Shown here piece by piece: positions 25,433 through 35,196 of a stretch of 64,000 nucleotides of DNA (its first letter is position 1; each line of letters starts with the position of its first letter). This DNA is from Alsobacter ponti. Lineage in GTDB: Bacteria; Pseudomonadota; Alphaproteobacteria; Rhizobiales; Beijerinckiaceae. The stretch lies in contig NZ_JANCLU010000004.1 in assembly GCF_024294805.1 (NCBI RefSeq), positions 124,001-188,000 on the forward strand, in the 5' to 3' direction. The notes beneath the pieces are model-generated. The model was not told the origin of the DNA. It searched no databases and saw only the letters and a list, made by a program, of their open reading frames with translations. Both the position numbers and the translations under genes were made by a program.

Positions 25433-26824
25433 ATGAACCAGCATGTCCAGCCCAGCGCCGACCGCACGGACGCCGACCACGCCATCGCGCTGCGCTACGG
25501 CGAGGAGCGCCTGCCGCGCTACACCAGCTATCCCACCGCGCCGCAATTCGCGCCCGCCGTCGACGAGGCGACCTATCGCGCCTGGCTGGCGGCGCTGCCG
25601 GAGCGCGCTTCGGCCTCGCTCTACCTGCACGTGCCCTTCTGCCGCTCGATGTGCTGGTATTGCGGCTGCCACACCACCATCACCAAGCACCAGGCGCCGA
25701 TCTCCGACTATCTCGAGGTGATGCGGCGCGAGATCGGCCTCGTCGCCGACGCGCTGCCGCGCCGGCTCAGCGTGCGCCACGTCCATTTCGGCGGCGGCAC
25801 GCCGACCATCCTCGAGCCGGCCGAGTTCATCGCGCTGATGGGCCTGCTGCGCGAGCGCTTCGCGCTGGAGCCCGACGCCGAGGTGGCCATCGAGATCGAC
25901 CCGCGCACGCTGAAGCCGGCGATGATCGCCGCGCTCGGCGAGGCCGGCGTCAACCGCGCCAGCCTCGGCGTGCAGAGCTTCGATCCCGTCGTGCAGCGCG
26001 CCATCGCGCGCATCCAGACCGAGGCGCAGACGCTGGCGGCGCTGCGCGGCCTGCGCGACATCGGCGTCACCGGGGTGAACTTCGACCTCATCTACGGCCT
26101 GCCGCACCAGACCGTGCAGTCCTGCCTCGATACGGTGGCGCGCTGCGTCGCCATGCGGCCGGACCGGTTCGCCGTGTTCGGCTACGCGCACGTGCCCTCG
26201 TTCAAGAAGCACCAGCGCAAGATCTCCGAGGCCGACCTGCCTGACACGGCGGAGCGCCATGCCCAGGCCGAGGCCATCGCCGCCGCGCTCGTCGCCGCCG
26301 GCTATCGCCGCATCGGCCTCGACCATTACGCCCTGCCGGAGGACGCGATGGTGAAGGCGCAGGAGGCGGGCGAGCTGCACCGCAACTTCCAGGGCTACAC
26401 CACCGACCCCGCCGACACGCTGATCGGCTTCGGCGCGTCGTCGATCGGCAAGCTGCCGCAGGGCTACGTGCAGAACGAGGTGCAGCTGCCGCGCTACGCC
26501 GAGCGCGTCGCCGCCGGCGAGCTGCCCGTCGCCAAGGGCTACCGCCTGACGGCGGACGACCGCCTGCGCGCCGACATCATCGAGCGGCTGATGTGCGACT
26601 TCGCGGTCGATCTGGACGAGGTGTGCGCGCGCCACGGCGCGTCGGCGGCGGCGCTGCTGGCGGCGACGCCGCGCCTCGCCGCGCTGCGCGACGACGGCGT
26701 CGTCGGCCTCGACGGCGCGCGCCTGACCGTGACCGACGCCCGCCGCTTCCTGGTGCGCACCGTGGCGTCGTGCTTCGACGCCTATCTCGGCGCCTCCGGC
26801 CGGACACATAGCCGCGCGGTGTAG
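25433..26824 (+). CDS. hemN: Oxygen-independent coproporphyrinogen III oxidase HemN
   Basis: Radical-SAM enzyme of haem synthesis that decarboxylates coproporphyrinogen III to protoporphyrinogen IX without oxygen. The iron-sulfur motif is CRSMCWYCGC (C-x3-C-x2-C-x-C), with the fourth Cys that distinguishes HemN from HemW. HVPF precedes it, and FGGGTPT and SLGVQSFDP follow. The N-terminal YTSYPTAPQF is also HemN-specific. At 463 aa it is full length. A Cys-less Crp/Fnr regulator gene lies 4 kb upstream and a possible FNR-type site precedes this gene. The HemW chaperone is encoded separately at 41164-42327. Confidence 0.95.
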   Translation: MNQHVQPSADRTDADHAIALRYGEERLPRYTSYPTAPQFAPAVDEATYRAWLAALPERASASLYLHVPFCRSMCWYCGCHTTITKHQAPISDYLEVMRREIGLVADALPRRLSVRHVHFGGGTPTILEPAEFIALMGLLRERFALEPDAEVAIEIDPRTLKPAMIAALGEAGVNRASLGVQSFDPVVQRAIARIQTEAQTLAALRGLRDIGVTGVNFDLIYGLPHQTVQSCLDTVARCVAMRPDRFAVFGYAHVPSFKKHQRKISEADLPDTAERHAQAEAIAAALVAAGYRRIGLDHYALPEDAMVKAQEAGELHRNFQGYTTDPADTLIGFGASSIGKLPQGYVQNEVQLPRYAERVAAGELPVAKGYRLTADDRLRADIIERLMCDFAVDLDEVCARHGASAAALLAATPRLAALRDDGVVGLDGARLTVTDARRFLVRTVASCFDAYLGASGRTHSRAV

Positions 26825-26834
26825 GCGGAACCGC

Positions 26835-27239
26835 TCAGTTGCCCGGGGCGGCGCGGTCCTCGCGCCAGGTCAGCGCGCCGAGCACATTGCCGACGACCTT
26901 GCCGTTGTCGACCAGCAGGAAGCGCGGCGTGCCGCCCTTGTCGGAGAACTGCGCCAGCAGCGGGCGCAAATCGTCCGGCCACTCGGCGGCGACGCGGATG
27001 TCGCCGAACGAGGCGACCTCGACCACGCGGAAGGGCACGCCCCTGGCAGCGCAGCGCGCCGCGAAGGCGTCGCGCTTGGTGGCGTTCCACTCGCGGCAGA
27101 TCGGGCAGTTGCGCGCGCTGATATAGACGACCGTCAGCCCCTTCGCCGAGGCGGCGGCGCGCGCCTCGCCCCCGGGCAGACCCAGGGCGGCGGCGAGGGC
27201 CGCGCCGGAGAGCAGCAGGCGACGGCGGTGCAGGTGCAT
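26835..27239 (-). CDS. Exported thioredoxin-like protein
   Basis: Small periplasmic thiol-redox protein of 134 aa. The N-terminus MHLHRRRLLLSGAALAAALG has a twin-Arg-like basic start and hydrophobic core, with cleavage expected near ARAAA. The mature part begins LTVVYISARNCPICREW, with a thioredoxin-type C-P-I-C motif, and includes the cis-Pro loop GGTPRFLLVDNG. It resembles SoxW/TlpA-type proteins. A longer frame upstream belongs to a shadow of the DMT transporter gene. It converges on hemN with 10 bp between stops. The redox partner is unknown. Confidence 0.78.
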   Translation of the reverse strand: MHLHRRRLLLSGAALAAALGLPGGEARAAASAKGLTVVYISARNCPICREWNATKRDAFAARCAARGVPFRVVEVASFGDIRVAAEWPDDLRPLLAQFSDKGGTPRFLLVDNGKVVGNVLGALTWREDRAAPGN

Positions 27240-27337
27240 GACGGCCTCCCGGCGCGGACGGCGGCGCGCCCGGCGAAGCATACTACGCCAGCCCTTGATG
27301 AAACGGAAAACGACGAAACGGAAGACGCCGCCGGACG

Positions 27338-28177
27338 CTACGAGAGCCGCAGCAGCGCGATGCCGGCCACCGCCATCGCCGCCGCGCACCAGCGCAGCCA
27401 GCCCACCTTCTCGTGCAGCACGGTGGCGGCGAGCAGCATGCCGATGAACAGGCTCGTCTCGCGCAGCGCCGACACCGCGCCGGAAGGTCCGTGCGCGTAG
27501 CCGTAGAGGATGAACAAGTAGGAGCCGGTGGAGGCCATCGAGGCGAGGAAGCCAAAGCCGCCCTCCTTGCGCAGCATGCGCGGCACGTCGACGCCCTCGA
27601 CCGCCAGCATCGCCGCCATGCTCAGCGAGTTCACGATGCAGACGGTGAAGCCGTAGGTCAGCGCGTCGCCGGTGGCGCGCACGCCCTGCGCGTCGCTGAC
27701 CACGAACAGCGCGTTGAACACGCCGGCGAACAGCGCCAGCGCCAGCCCGACGCGGTCGAAGGTCACGCCGCGGCGCGCCGATTCGCCCAGCAGCAGCACG
27801 CCGGCCGAGATGGCGGCGATGCCGGCGATGGCGAGCGGCGAGGGCGTCTCGCCGAACACCGCGAAGCTGATGCCGGCCACCCCGACCGGCGCGACGCCGC
27901 GCACCAGCGGGTAGCCGACGGCGAAGGGCAGGCGGCGATAGGTGGCCATCAGCGCGCGCATGGTCAGCATGTTGGTGACCATGCCCATCGCCAGCCATTT
28001 CCACGCTGTCATCGGGGGCGGGCCCCAGGCGATGGCGAAGGGCATCGCCAGCACCCCGGCCATGATGACCACGCTCGCCACGGCGTGGCCCGGGTCCGGG
28101 CGCGTCCGCGCGGCGGCGTTCCAGCCGGCGTGCAGCAAGGCGCTGGCGAGCCCCGAGAGAAAGACGAGGAGGGTCAA
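27338..28177 (-). CDS. EamA/DMT-superfamily transporter
   Basis: Inner-membrane protein of 279 aa with about ten hydrophobic segments forming two EamA repeats. The N-terminal HAGWNAAAR and the middle RGVAPVGVAGISF are typical of this family, as is SALRETSLFIGMLLAATVLHEK near the C-terminus. Start is TTG 28177 with no clear ribosome site, so the N-terminus may be slightly shorter. Members export amino acids or metabolites; no substrate can be assigned. It lies 98 bp upstream of the thioredoxin-like gene on the same strand. Confidence 0.85.
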   Translation of the reverse strand: MTLLVFLSGLASALLHAGWNAAARTRPDPGHAVASVVIMAGVLAMPFAIAWGPPPMTAWKWLAMGMVTNMLTMRALMATYRRLPFAVGYPLVRGVAPVGVAGISFAVFGETPSPLAIAGIAAISAGVLLLGESARRGVTFDRVGLALALFAGVFNALFVVSDAQGVRATGDALTYGFTVCIVNSLSMAAMLAVEGVDVPRMLRKEGGFGFLASMASTGSYLFILYGYAHGPSGAVSALRETSLFIGMLLAATVLHEKVGWLRWCAAAMAVAGIALLRLS

Positions 28178-28256
28178 GGACGGGCCGTGGACGGAGGACG
28201 CGAAGCCGTTGGCGTAGCGGATCGCGATGCCCCGCGCCAGTGGCGGGGCCGCGCGG

Positions 28257-28775
28257 TCAGTCCAGCACTTTCTGCATGAGCACGAGGTCGAGCCAGCGGT
28301 CGAACTTCCAGCCCACCTCGGTCAGCCGCCCGGCCTCGACGAAGCCGAAGGTGCGGTGGAAATGCAGCGAGGCGGCGTTGCCGGCGTCGATGCCGCCGAT
28401 GATGGCGTGCTTGCCGAGCTTGCGCGCCGCGTCGATCAGCACCGGCATGAGCTGCTTGCCGACGCCCTTGCCGTGGTGGTGGTGGTGAACGTAGATCGTG
28501 TGCTCGACCGTGTGGGCGTAGCCGTCGCCCTTGCGGAACTCGCCGAAGGTGGCGAAGCCGATCACCTCGCCGGCGATGGTCGCCACCACGAACGGATAGC
28601 CGTGAACGCGGCGCTCGTGCAGCAGCAGGCGGCGGCTCTCCAGGTTCACCGCGTGGGTGGTGAAGGTGGCCGTCGTGTTGAGGATGGCGTCGTTATAGAT
28701 GTCGAGGATGGCGGGAAGGTCGCTCTCCTCCGCGTCGCGGATGTCTATTCCGTGGGCAAGGGAGGCTGGTTCCAC
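28257..28775 (-). CDS. GNAT acetyltransferase, phosphinothricin-acetyltransferase-like
   Basis: N-acetyltransferase of 172 aa. [20 protein letters not shown] is the usual PAT-family N-terminus, [13 protein letters not shown] the substrate segment, and [14 protein letters not shown] contains the acetyl-CoA pyrophosphate loop (G-K-G-V-G). Five consecutive His precede that loop, where relatives have one or two; this could affect metal binding or purification behaviour. A conserved [19 protein letters not shown] follows. GTG 28775 is the start. It is divergent from lepA. Acceptor substrates may be methionine derivatives or phosphinothricin-like amino acids. Confidence 0.85.
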   Translation of the reverse strand: MEPASLAHGIDIRDAEESDLPAILDIYNDAILNTTATFTTHAVNLESRRLLLHERRVHGYPFVVATIAGEVIGFATFGEFRKGDGYAHTVEHTIYVHHHHHGKGVGKQLMPVLIDAARKLGKHAIIGGIDAGNAASLHFHRTFGFVEAGRLTEVGWKFDRWLDLVLMQKVLD

Positions 28776-28930
28776 CGCTCTTCGCTCGTTTCGTCTCGGA
28801 TTCTCTGGCGCGCCACTGTAGCGGGCGGCGGCGCTGGCGCAAGCGCGGCGCGGCGAGCCGGGCCGCCGGCGGCGGCCCCATTCCCCGCTGCGCGCTTGGA
28901 AAAGCCACGCCCTGCTGCTATCTCCCGCGC

Positions 28931-30736
<1,806 letters not shown>

Positions 30737-30842
30737 GGGCGCTCAGGCGTCGGGCTCGTCGCCGTCCGGATCGACGGGCTCGCCGGCCAGGAAGGCCCGG
30801 CCCGGCATGGACAGTCTATCCACCGCCGTGCATGATTCGGCC

Positions 30843-31709
30843 ATGCCTGCATCCGCCTTCGCGCGCGGCCTCGCCGCCTTGGGACTGTCGCTTGTGGTCG
30901 CTTCGCCCGCTGTTTCGGCGGAGCCGGCGGCGCGGGATTTGTTCGGGGCGGCGGGGCGGCCGGCGGCGTTGCGGGAGGGGGCGATCGGCTCCTACGCGCG
31001 GGGGTGCCTCGCGGGCGGGGAGATGCTGCCGGCGGAGGGGCCGCACTGGCAGGCGATGCGCCTGTCGCGCAACCGCAACTGGGGGCATCCCCGGCTCGTC
31101 TCGTTTCTCACCGCGTTCTCGGCCAGGGTTCCCGCGCTCACCGGCTGGCCCGGCCTGCTGGTGGGCGACATCGCCCAGCCGCGCGGCGGGCCGATGAGGA
31201 GCGGACACGCCTCGCACCAGATCGGGCTCGACGCCGACATCTGGCTCACGCCGATGCCGCCGCGCGTGCTGTCGCGCCAGGAGCGCGAGGACATGGAGCC
31301 GGTGAACCTGGTCGCCGCCGACGGCAGGGACGTGATCCCGGAGCGCTGGACGCCGGCCCACCGCGCGCTCATCCGCGCGCTGGCCGAGCAGCCCGGCGTC
31401 GAGCGCGTCTTCGTCAATCCGGCGATCAAGAAGGCGCTGTGCCGCGAGGCGGGGACCGACCGCGACTGGCTCGGCAAGGTGCGACCGATCTACGGGCACA
31501 ACTACCACACCCATGTCCGCCTCGCCTGTCCGGCCCGCGAGGCGGGCTGCATGAGGCAGACCCCGCCGCCCGGCGGCGACGGCTGCGGCGCGGAGCTGGC
31601 GTGGTGGTTCACCGACGAGGCGATGCACCCCAAGCCGAGCAAGCCCGCCCCGCCGCTGACCCTCGCCCAACTCCCCCCCGCCTGCCGCATCGTCCTCTCC
31701 GCGCCGTAG
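30843..31709 (+). CDS. mepA: Penicillin-insensitive murein endopeptidase MepA
   Basis: Periplasmic LAS-type metallopeptidase that cuts D-Ala-meso-DAP cross-links in peptidoglycan. The protein has 288 aa from ATG 30843; an ATG at 30807 would add 12 residues before the signal peptide, which runs from about 1 to 24 and ends VSAEPAA. The zinc motif SGHASHQIGLDADIW (His-x6-Asp) and the late YGHNYHTHVRLAC (His-x-His) are both intact. The C-terminal CRI segment is normal. It faces msrA tail to tail across repeat copy C. Confidence 0.93.
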   Translation: MPASAFARGLAALGLSLVVASPAVSAEPAARDLFGAAGRPAALREGAIGSYARGCLAGGEMLPAEGPHWQAMRLSRNRNWGHPRLVSFLTAFSARVPALTGWPGLLVGDIAQPRGGPMRSGHASHQIGLDADIWLTPMPPRVLSRQEREDMEPVNLVAADGRDVIPERWTPAHRALIRALAEQPGVERVFVNPAIKKALCREAGTDRDWLGKVRPIYGHNYHTHVRLACPAREAGCMRQTPPPGGDGCGAELAWWFTDEAMHPKPSKPAPPLTLAQLPPACRIVLSAP

Positions 31710-31721
31710 GGGGGAGGGCTG

Positions 31722-32080
31722 GGCTGAACGCCGCGCGGGCCTCCGGCCCGCCCGTCCCCGGCCCGGTGCAGCGACTGCGGAACCGGAGCCGGGGCCCAGC
31801 GCAATATGTCGCGCGTTAGCGCGTCCAAATGAAAAGGCTGATAAAGCGCCGCTTCGCGGCATCATCCATTCGCTGGGCCCCGGGCCTGCCTCCGCCAAGG
31901 CTCCGGCATCCCGGGGACGGGTTGCGGCTTGCGCCGCACCGATCCAGAGCGGATGCGGGGTTCCTGGAACGGGACGGGCGGGCGTCCGCCCTTTCCGCTC
32001 CGGGAGATGGCTCCGGGAACGGGACAGGCGGACTGGCGTCCGCCCTTTCAGCTTCGCCGCGGGCGTCCGAAACCCGGCCC
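31722..32080. repeat. Modular hairpin repeat, copy C (inverted; fills the 31710-32083 gap)
   Basis: The 374-bp gap between converging mepA and msrA contains no gene. Its core (about 31754-31920) is the reverse complement of the repeat cores at 15489-15678 and 22031-22423, with the same succession of blocks: CCCGGGATGCCGGAGCC, then GGCCCAGCG, GCCGCG-GCGGC hairpin, GCGCTGG and the CTGCACCG end. It carries more substitutions than the tandem copies. On its right side are two short modules (about 31967-32060) with inverted pairs of GGGCGGGCGTCCGCCC type. Confidence 0.8.
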
Positions 32081-32083
32081 CGC

Positions 32084-32743
32084 TCACCCCGCGCTGGCGA
32101 CGCCGAGGCCGATGGGGCAGGAGACGCCGGTGCCGCCGAGGCCGCAATAGCCGCGCGGGTTCCTGGCGAGATATTGCTGGTGGTAGTCCTCGGCGAAGTA
32201 GAACGGCCCGGCGGGGGCGAGCTCGGTGGTGATCGGGCCGAGGCCCCTGGCGGCCAGCGCCTGCTCGTAGGCGGCGCGCGAGCGCGCCAGCGCGTCGCGC
32301 TGGGCGTCGCTCGTCCAGTACGCCGCCGAGCGGTACTGCGTGCCGACGTCGTTGCCCTGCCGCATGCCCTGTGTGGGGTCGTGGCTTTCCCAGAACGTCT
32401 TGAGCAGCGTGTCGTAGGAGAGGCGCGAGGGATCGTAGACCACCATCACCGCCTCGGTGTGGCCGGTGAGGCCGGTGCAGGTTTCCTCGTAGGTGGGGTT
32501 CGGCGTCGCGCCGCCCATGTAGCCGACGGCGGTGACGATGACGCCCGGCAGCGTCCAGAAGGCGCGCTCCGCGCCCCAGAAGCAGCCCAGGCCGAAATAG
32601 GCGATCTCCGCGCCCGGGGGGTAGGGGCCCTTGAGCCGCTCGCCGTTGACGAAATGGCGCTCGGCCGTCGGCAACGGTTGCGGCCGCCCAGCCAGGCTCT
32701 CCTCGGGGGTGGGGACCGTCAGGCGCTTGCGCATGGAGAACAT
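32084..32743 (-). CDS. msrA: Peptide methionine sulfoxide reductase MsrA
   Basis: Repairs methionine-S-sulfoxide in proteins. The catalytic motif [10 protein letters not shown] places the active Cys at residue 54, and [23 protein letters not shown] is diagnostic. Substrate-binding residues are in [23 protein letters not shown]. At 219 aa it has the usual N-terminal extension. [12 protein letters not shown] follows as expected. A resolving Cys may be CGLGG near the C-terminus. It is likely monocistronic. No MsrB gene is adjacent. Confidence 0.97.
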   Translation of the reverse strand: MFSMRKRLTVPTPEESLAGRPQPLPTAERHFVNGERLKGPYPPGAEIAYFGLGCFWGAERAFWTLPGVIVTAVGYMGGATPNPTYEETCTGLTGHTEAVMVVYDPSRLSYDTLLKTFWESHDPTQGMRQGNDVGTQYRSAAYWTSDAQRDALARSRAAYEQALAARGLGPITTELAPAGPFYFAEDYHQQYLARNPRGYCGLGGTGVSCPIGLGVASAG

Positions 32744-32824
32744 GGGGTACCTCGCTCGTGCCGTCCCAATGTGGCGATGCCGGCCCGGATTGGCGAGCCC
32801 CCGCGCATCAGGATCGCGTGAGGG

Positions 32825-33145
32825 TCAGGCCCGCGTGTCGAAGCCGATCTCGGGCTCGCGCCGGCGCAACGCGACGACCAGCAGCACGCCGGGAACCGCG
32901 AGCGCCAGCGCCAGCGGCACCGCCAGCACCGACGCCGCCACCGGGTCCCACAGCACGGGCGAAAGCTGCGAGACGGCGCCGCGCATGGCCGGCACGAGCG
33001 CCGGCCATGCCTTGTCGAGCGCCGCCCGCAGCGAGGTGGCCGCCACGGCGGACGAGGCGATGGAGCGCGTGCCGTCGACGACGAGACTGACGAAGGCGCC
33101 GGCCAGCATGACGTAGCCGAGCGCGACGAGAAGAAAGCGGGTCAT
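32825..33145 (-). CDS. Small hypothetical membrane protein
   Basis: Uncharacterised 106-aa protein. Two hydrophobic segments, at about 3-24 and 66-90, flank a periplasmic-looking loop, and the chain ends in a short charged tail (LRRREPEIGFDTRA). The open frame extends upstream to 33316, but ATG 33145 gives the natural N-terminal helix MTRFLLVALGYVML. It lies 81 bp upstream of msrA on the same strand and divergent from the next small membrane gene. I do not recognise the family. Confidence 0.65.
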   Translation of the reverse strand: MTRFLLVALGYVMLAGAFVSLVVDGTRSIASSAVAATSLRAALDKAWPALVPAMRGAVSQLSPVLWDPVAASVLAVPLALALAVPGVLLVVALRRREPEIGFDTRA

Positions 33146-33315
33146 CGAAAATCCGGGCGTCGCGAGCGCGCATGATAGGCAGGCGGCGGGCGCGCCGCAA
33201 TCGAAGGGCGGGCCGCAATTGTCAGCGGGAATATTGCAATCTTGGATTGTGGAACCCGCAACGCGGTGAGACACTGGCCAAGTCCGATAACCCCCGTGCG
33301 TCGGAGGTCCCCCCA

Positions 33316-33717
33316 ATGAAAGCGTCGTCTCTGAGCTTCCAGGCCGCTGTCCTGCTCGTCCTCGTGGGCATGGGATGGGGCCTCGCCATGGCCATCTCCG
33401 GCGACCACGTGACCCATCCCGGCCACGCCCACCTCAACCTGCTGGGCTGGGTGTCGCTGTTCCTGATGGGCATCTTCTACCACCTTCACCCGGCCCTCGA
33501 CCGCACCCGCGTCGCGGTGGCGCAGGTATGGGTGTGGATCGTCGCGACGGTGATCATGGCGCTGGGCGTCGGCCTGGTGCATTCGGGCCGCGACGCCGCC
33601 GAGCCGCTGGCGGCGATCGCCTCGCTGCTCATCTTCGCCGACATGATCCTGTTCGCCTGGATCGTCTTCCGGCGCGACCGGATGGTCGGCGTGCCGACCG
33701 GCATGCCGGCGGAATGA
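33316..33717 (+). CDS. Small heme-copper-oxidase-like membrane protein
   Basis: Uncharacterised 133-aa protein with four hydrophobic segments at about 7-24, 38-55, 68-88 and 99-116. The second carries HPGHAHLNLLGWVSLFLMG, which resembles the haem-ligand helix of cytochrome c oxidase subunit I (G-H-x-H-x-N-x-x-G-W), and another His pair follows in FYHLHP. The length is far too small for an oxidase subunit with 12 helices. Haem or copper binding is possible but not shown. ATG 33316 was chosen because an upstream extension is hydrophilic and overlaps the divergent gene's promoter region. A strong terminator follows directly after the stop, so it is probably a single-gene unit. Confidence 0.75.
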   Translation: MKASSLSFQAAVLLVLVGMGWGLAMAISGDHVTHPGHAHLNLLGWVSLFLMGIFYHLHPALDRTRVAVAQVWVWIVATVIMALGVGLVHSGRDAAEPLAAIASLLIFADMILFAWIVFRRDRMVGVPTGMPAE

Positions 33718-33722
33718 CGAAC

Positions 33723-33749
33723 GGCGCGGCCCGGCCGGCCGCGCCTTTT
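33723..33749 (+). terminator. Intrinsic terminator after the HPGHAHLNLLGW protein gene
   Basis: GGCGCGGCC (33723-33731) pairs with GGCCGCGCC (33737-33745) across a 5-nt loop, followed by TTTT. It starts 5 bp after the stop codon of the small membrane protein gene. Confidence 0.85.
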
Positions 33750-33821
33750 CAATTTCTTCGACCCTCTTTTCCACGGAAGTCCCGATCGCGGCGGACCACC
33801 GCATGCGATGATCGGATCGTG

Positions 33822-33858
33822 GCCCATTTCCGCGCCGTGTTCGGCGCGGAAAATGGGC
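33822..33858. other. Long imperfect hairpin
   Basis: GCCCATTTCCGCGCC (33822-33836) and GGCGCGGAAAATGGGC (33843-33858) form a stem of about 15 bp with one bulged A and a 6-nt loop (GTGTTC). It lies well past the upstream terminator and about 120 bp before the promoter of the next operon. It could be the terminator of a small RNA, an operator or a repeat remnant. Confidence 0.6.
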
Positions 33859-33978
33859 GTTTATCGGGCCTGATTCGAACGAAAACCTCGCTCCATGGTC
33901 CTCTCCGGCCTTTCCGCGCGGCATATTTACAGAAAAGTTTGTGAATAGAAGATGCGGCATTTTCCTGCCGTATTTTGT

Positions 33979-34007
33979 TTGACATAAAGAACGCGTCGAT
34001 CTACAAA
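33979..34007 (+). promoter_or_regulatory. Sigma-70-like promoter of the sulfonate-type ABC operon
   Basis: A perfect -35 box TTGACA (33979-33984), 17-bp spacer, and -10 box TACAAA (34002-34007, 4 of 6 to TATAAT). It sits in an AT-rich pocket. Transcription would begin near 34014, leaving about 150 nt of leader before the binding-protein gene at 34165. Confidence 0.55.
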
Positions 34008-34164
34008 ACAAACACGCGCCGATTTGAGCGAGCAGCTTGCTGGGCGCGAAGGTGGCCGGAACGGGTCCGGTCGCCTGGACAAATGCAGCTAAAGCGCCGC
34101 GGGCGTTCCGGTTTCTCCGGCCTGGCCCTCGACCGCGTCCCTGCAGCGTGGAACTGGAGGACCG

Positions 34165-35148
34165 ATGTTCACGATCAACCGCCGCATCACCCTGGGCCTG
34201 CTGGCCGCCCTCGGCCTGACCCTGCCGCTGGGCGTGACCGCCGCCCGGGCGCAGGCCGTCAAGGAAATCCGCATCGACTGGGCGACCTACAATCCGGTCA
34301 GTCTCGTCCTCAAGGACAAGGGCCTGCTCGAAGAAGAGTTCAAGAAGGACGGCATCTCGATCCGCTGGGTGCAGTCCGCCGGCTCCAACAAGGCGCTCGA
34401 ATTCTTGAACGCCGGCTCGCTCGATTTCGGCTCGACCGCCGGCGCGGCGGCGCTGGTCGGCAAGATCAACGGCAATCCCATCCAGTCGATCTACGTCTAC
34501 TCGCGGCCGGAGTGGACGGCGCTGGTCACCAAGGGCGACAGCGCCATCAAGACGGTCGCCGACCTCAAGGGCAAGCGCGTCGCCGTCACCCGCGGCACCG
34601 ATCCCCACATCTTCCTGGTCCGGGCCCTCGCCGAGTCCAAGCTGACCGAGAAGGACGTCAAGCTCGTCCTCCTCCAGCACGCCGACGGCCGCCTCGCCCT
34701 GGAGCGCGGCGACGTCGAGGCCTGGGCCGGACTCGACCCGATCATGGCGTCGGCCGAGATCGAGGGCGGCGCCCGCCTGTTCTACCGCAAGCCGGAGGCC
34801 AATACCTGGGGCGTGCTGAACGTCCGCGAGGAGTTCGCCGCCGCCAACCCCGAGATCGTCAAGCGCGTCCTCAAGGTCTACGAGCAGGCCCGCAAGGCCT
34901 CGCTCGCCAACCCCGCCGACCTGACCAAGACGCTGGTCGCCGCCACCAAGCTGCCGGACGCCGTCATCGCCCGCCAGCTGGAGCGCACCGAGCTGACCCA
35001 CGGGCCGATCGGCAAGCCGCAGGCCGACTCCATCCTCGCCGCCGGGCTCGCCCTGCAGGAGGCCGGCGTCATCGAGTCGGGCGTCGACGTCAAGGCGAGT
35101 GTTGCGGCGCTGATCGAACCGAAGTACCTCCCGTCCACCACGCAGTGA
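34165..35148 (+). CDS. Aliphatic sulfonate/taurine-type ABC binding protein (SsuA-like)
   Basis: Periplasmic binding protein of 327 aa. The signal peptide is residues 1-30 (ending ARAQA). The mature protein opens with IRIDWATYNPVSLVLKDKG and continues LEFLNAGSLDFGSTAGAAAL, the standard SsuA/TauA pattern of a small-molecule binding site, then VADLKGKRVAVTRGTDPH. ATG 34165 follows GGAGGACC. It heads a four-gene operon with permease, ATPase and OsmC genes. Sulfonate, taurine or nitrate-like ligands are all possible in this family; a sulfur source is most likely from sequence flavour, and no FMN-dependent sulfonatase gene (ssuD) or taurine dioxygenase gene is adjacent. Confidence 0.88.
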   Translation: MFTINRRITLGLLAALGLTLPLGVTAARAQAVKEIRIDWATYNPVSLVLKDKGLLEEEFKKDGISIRWVQSAGSNKALEFLNAGSLDFGSTAGAAALVGKINGNPIQSIYVYSRPEWTALVTKGDSAIKTVADLKGKRVAVTRGTDPHIFLVRALAESKLTEKDVKLVLLQHADGRLALERGDVEAWAGLDPIMASAEIEGGARLFYRKPEANTWGVLNVREEFAAANPEIVKRVLKVYEQARKASLANPADLTKTLVAATKLPDAVIARQLERTELTHGPIGKPQADSILAAGLALQEAGVIESGVDVKASVAALIEPKYLPSTTQ

Positions 35149-35196
35149 GGACGCAGGTTCGGGCCCGGCCCGGCAGCAGCGCGAGACTCTAGACCC

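Larger units (their letters stand above)
33718..34164. other. Intergenic region: terminator, hairpin and promoter
   Basis: This 447-bp gap has no supported gene. From left to right it holds an intrinsic terminator (33723-33749), a second strong hairpin (33822-33858), an AT-rich stretch, and a sigma-70-like promoter (33979-34007) with a leader of about 150 nt to the ABC importer operon. Confidence 0.7.

Noticed and set aside
30743-30808. 21-codon minus-strand frame between lepA and mepA (MPGRAFLAGEPVDPDGDEPDA read in two parts)
   Set aside because: Too short to judge, no ribosome site, and the frame is open upstream over mepA; could be a gene remnant but cannot be supported.
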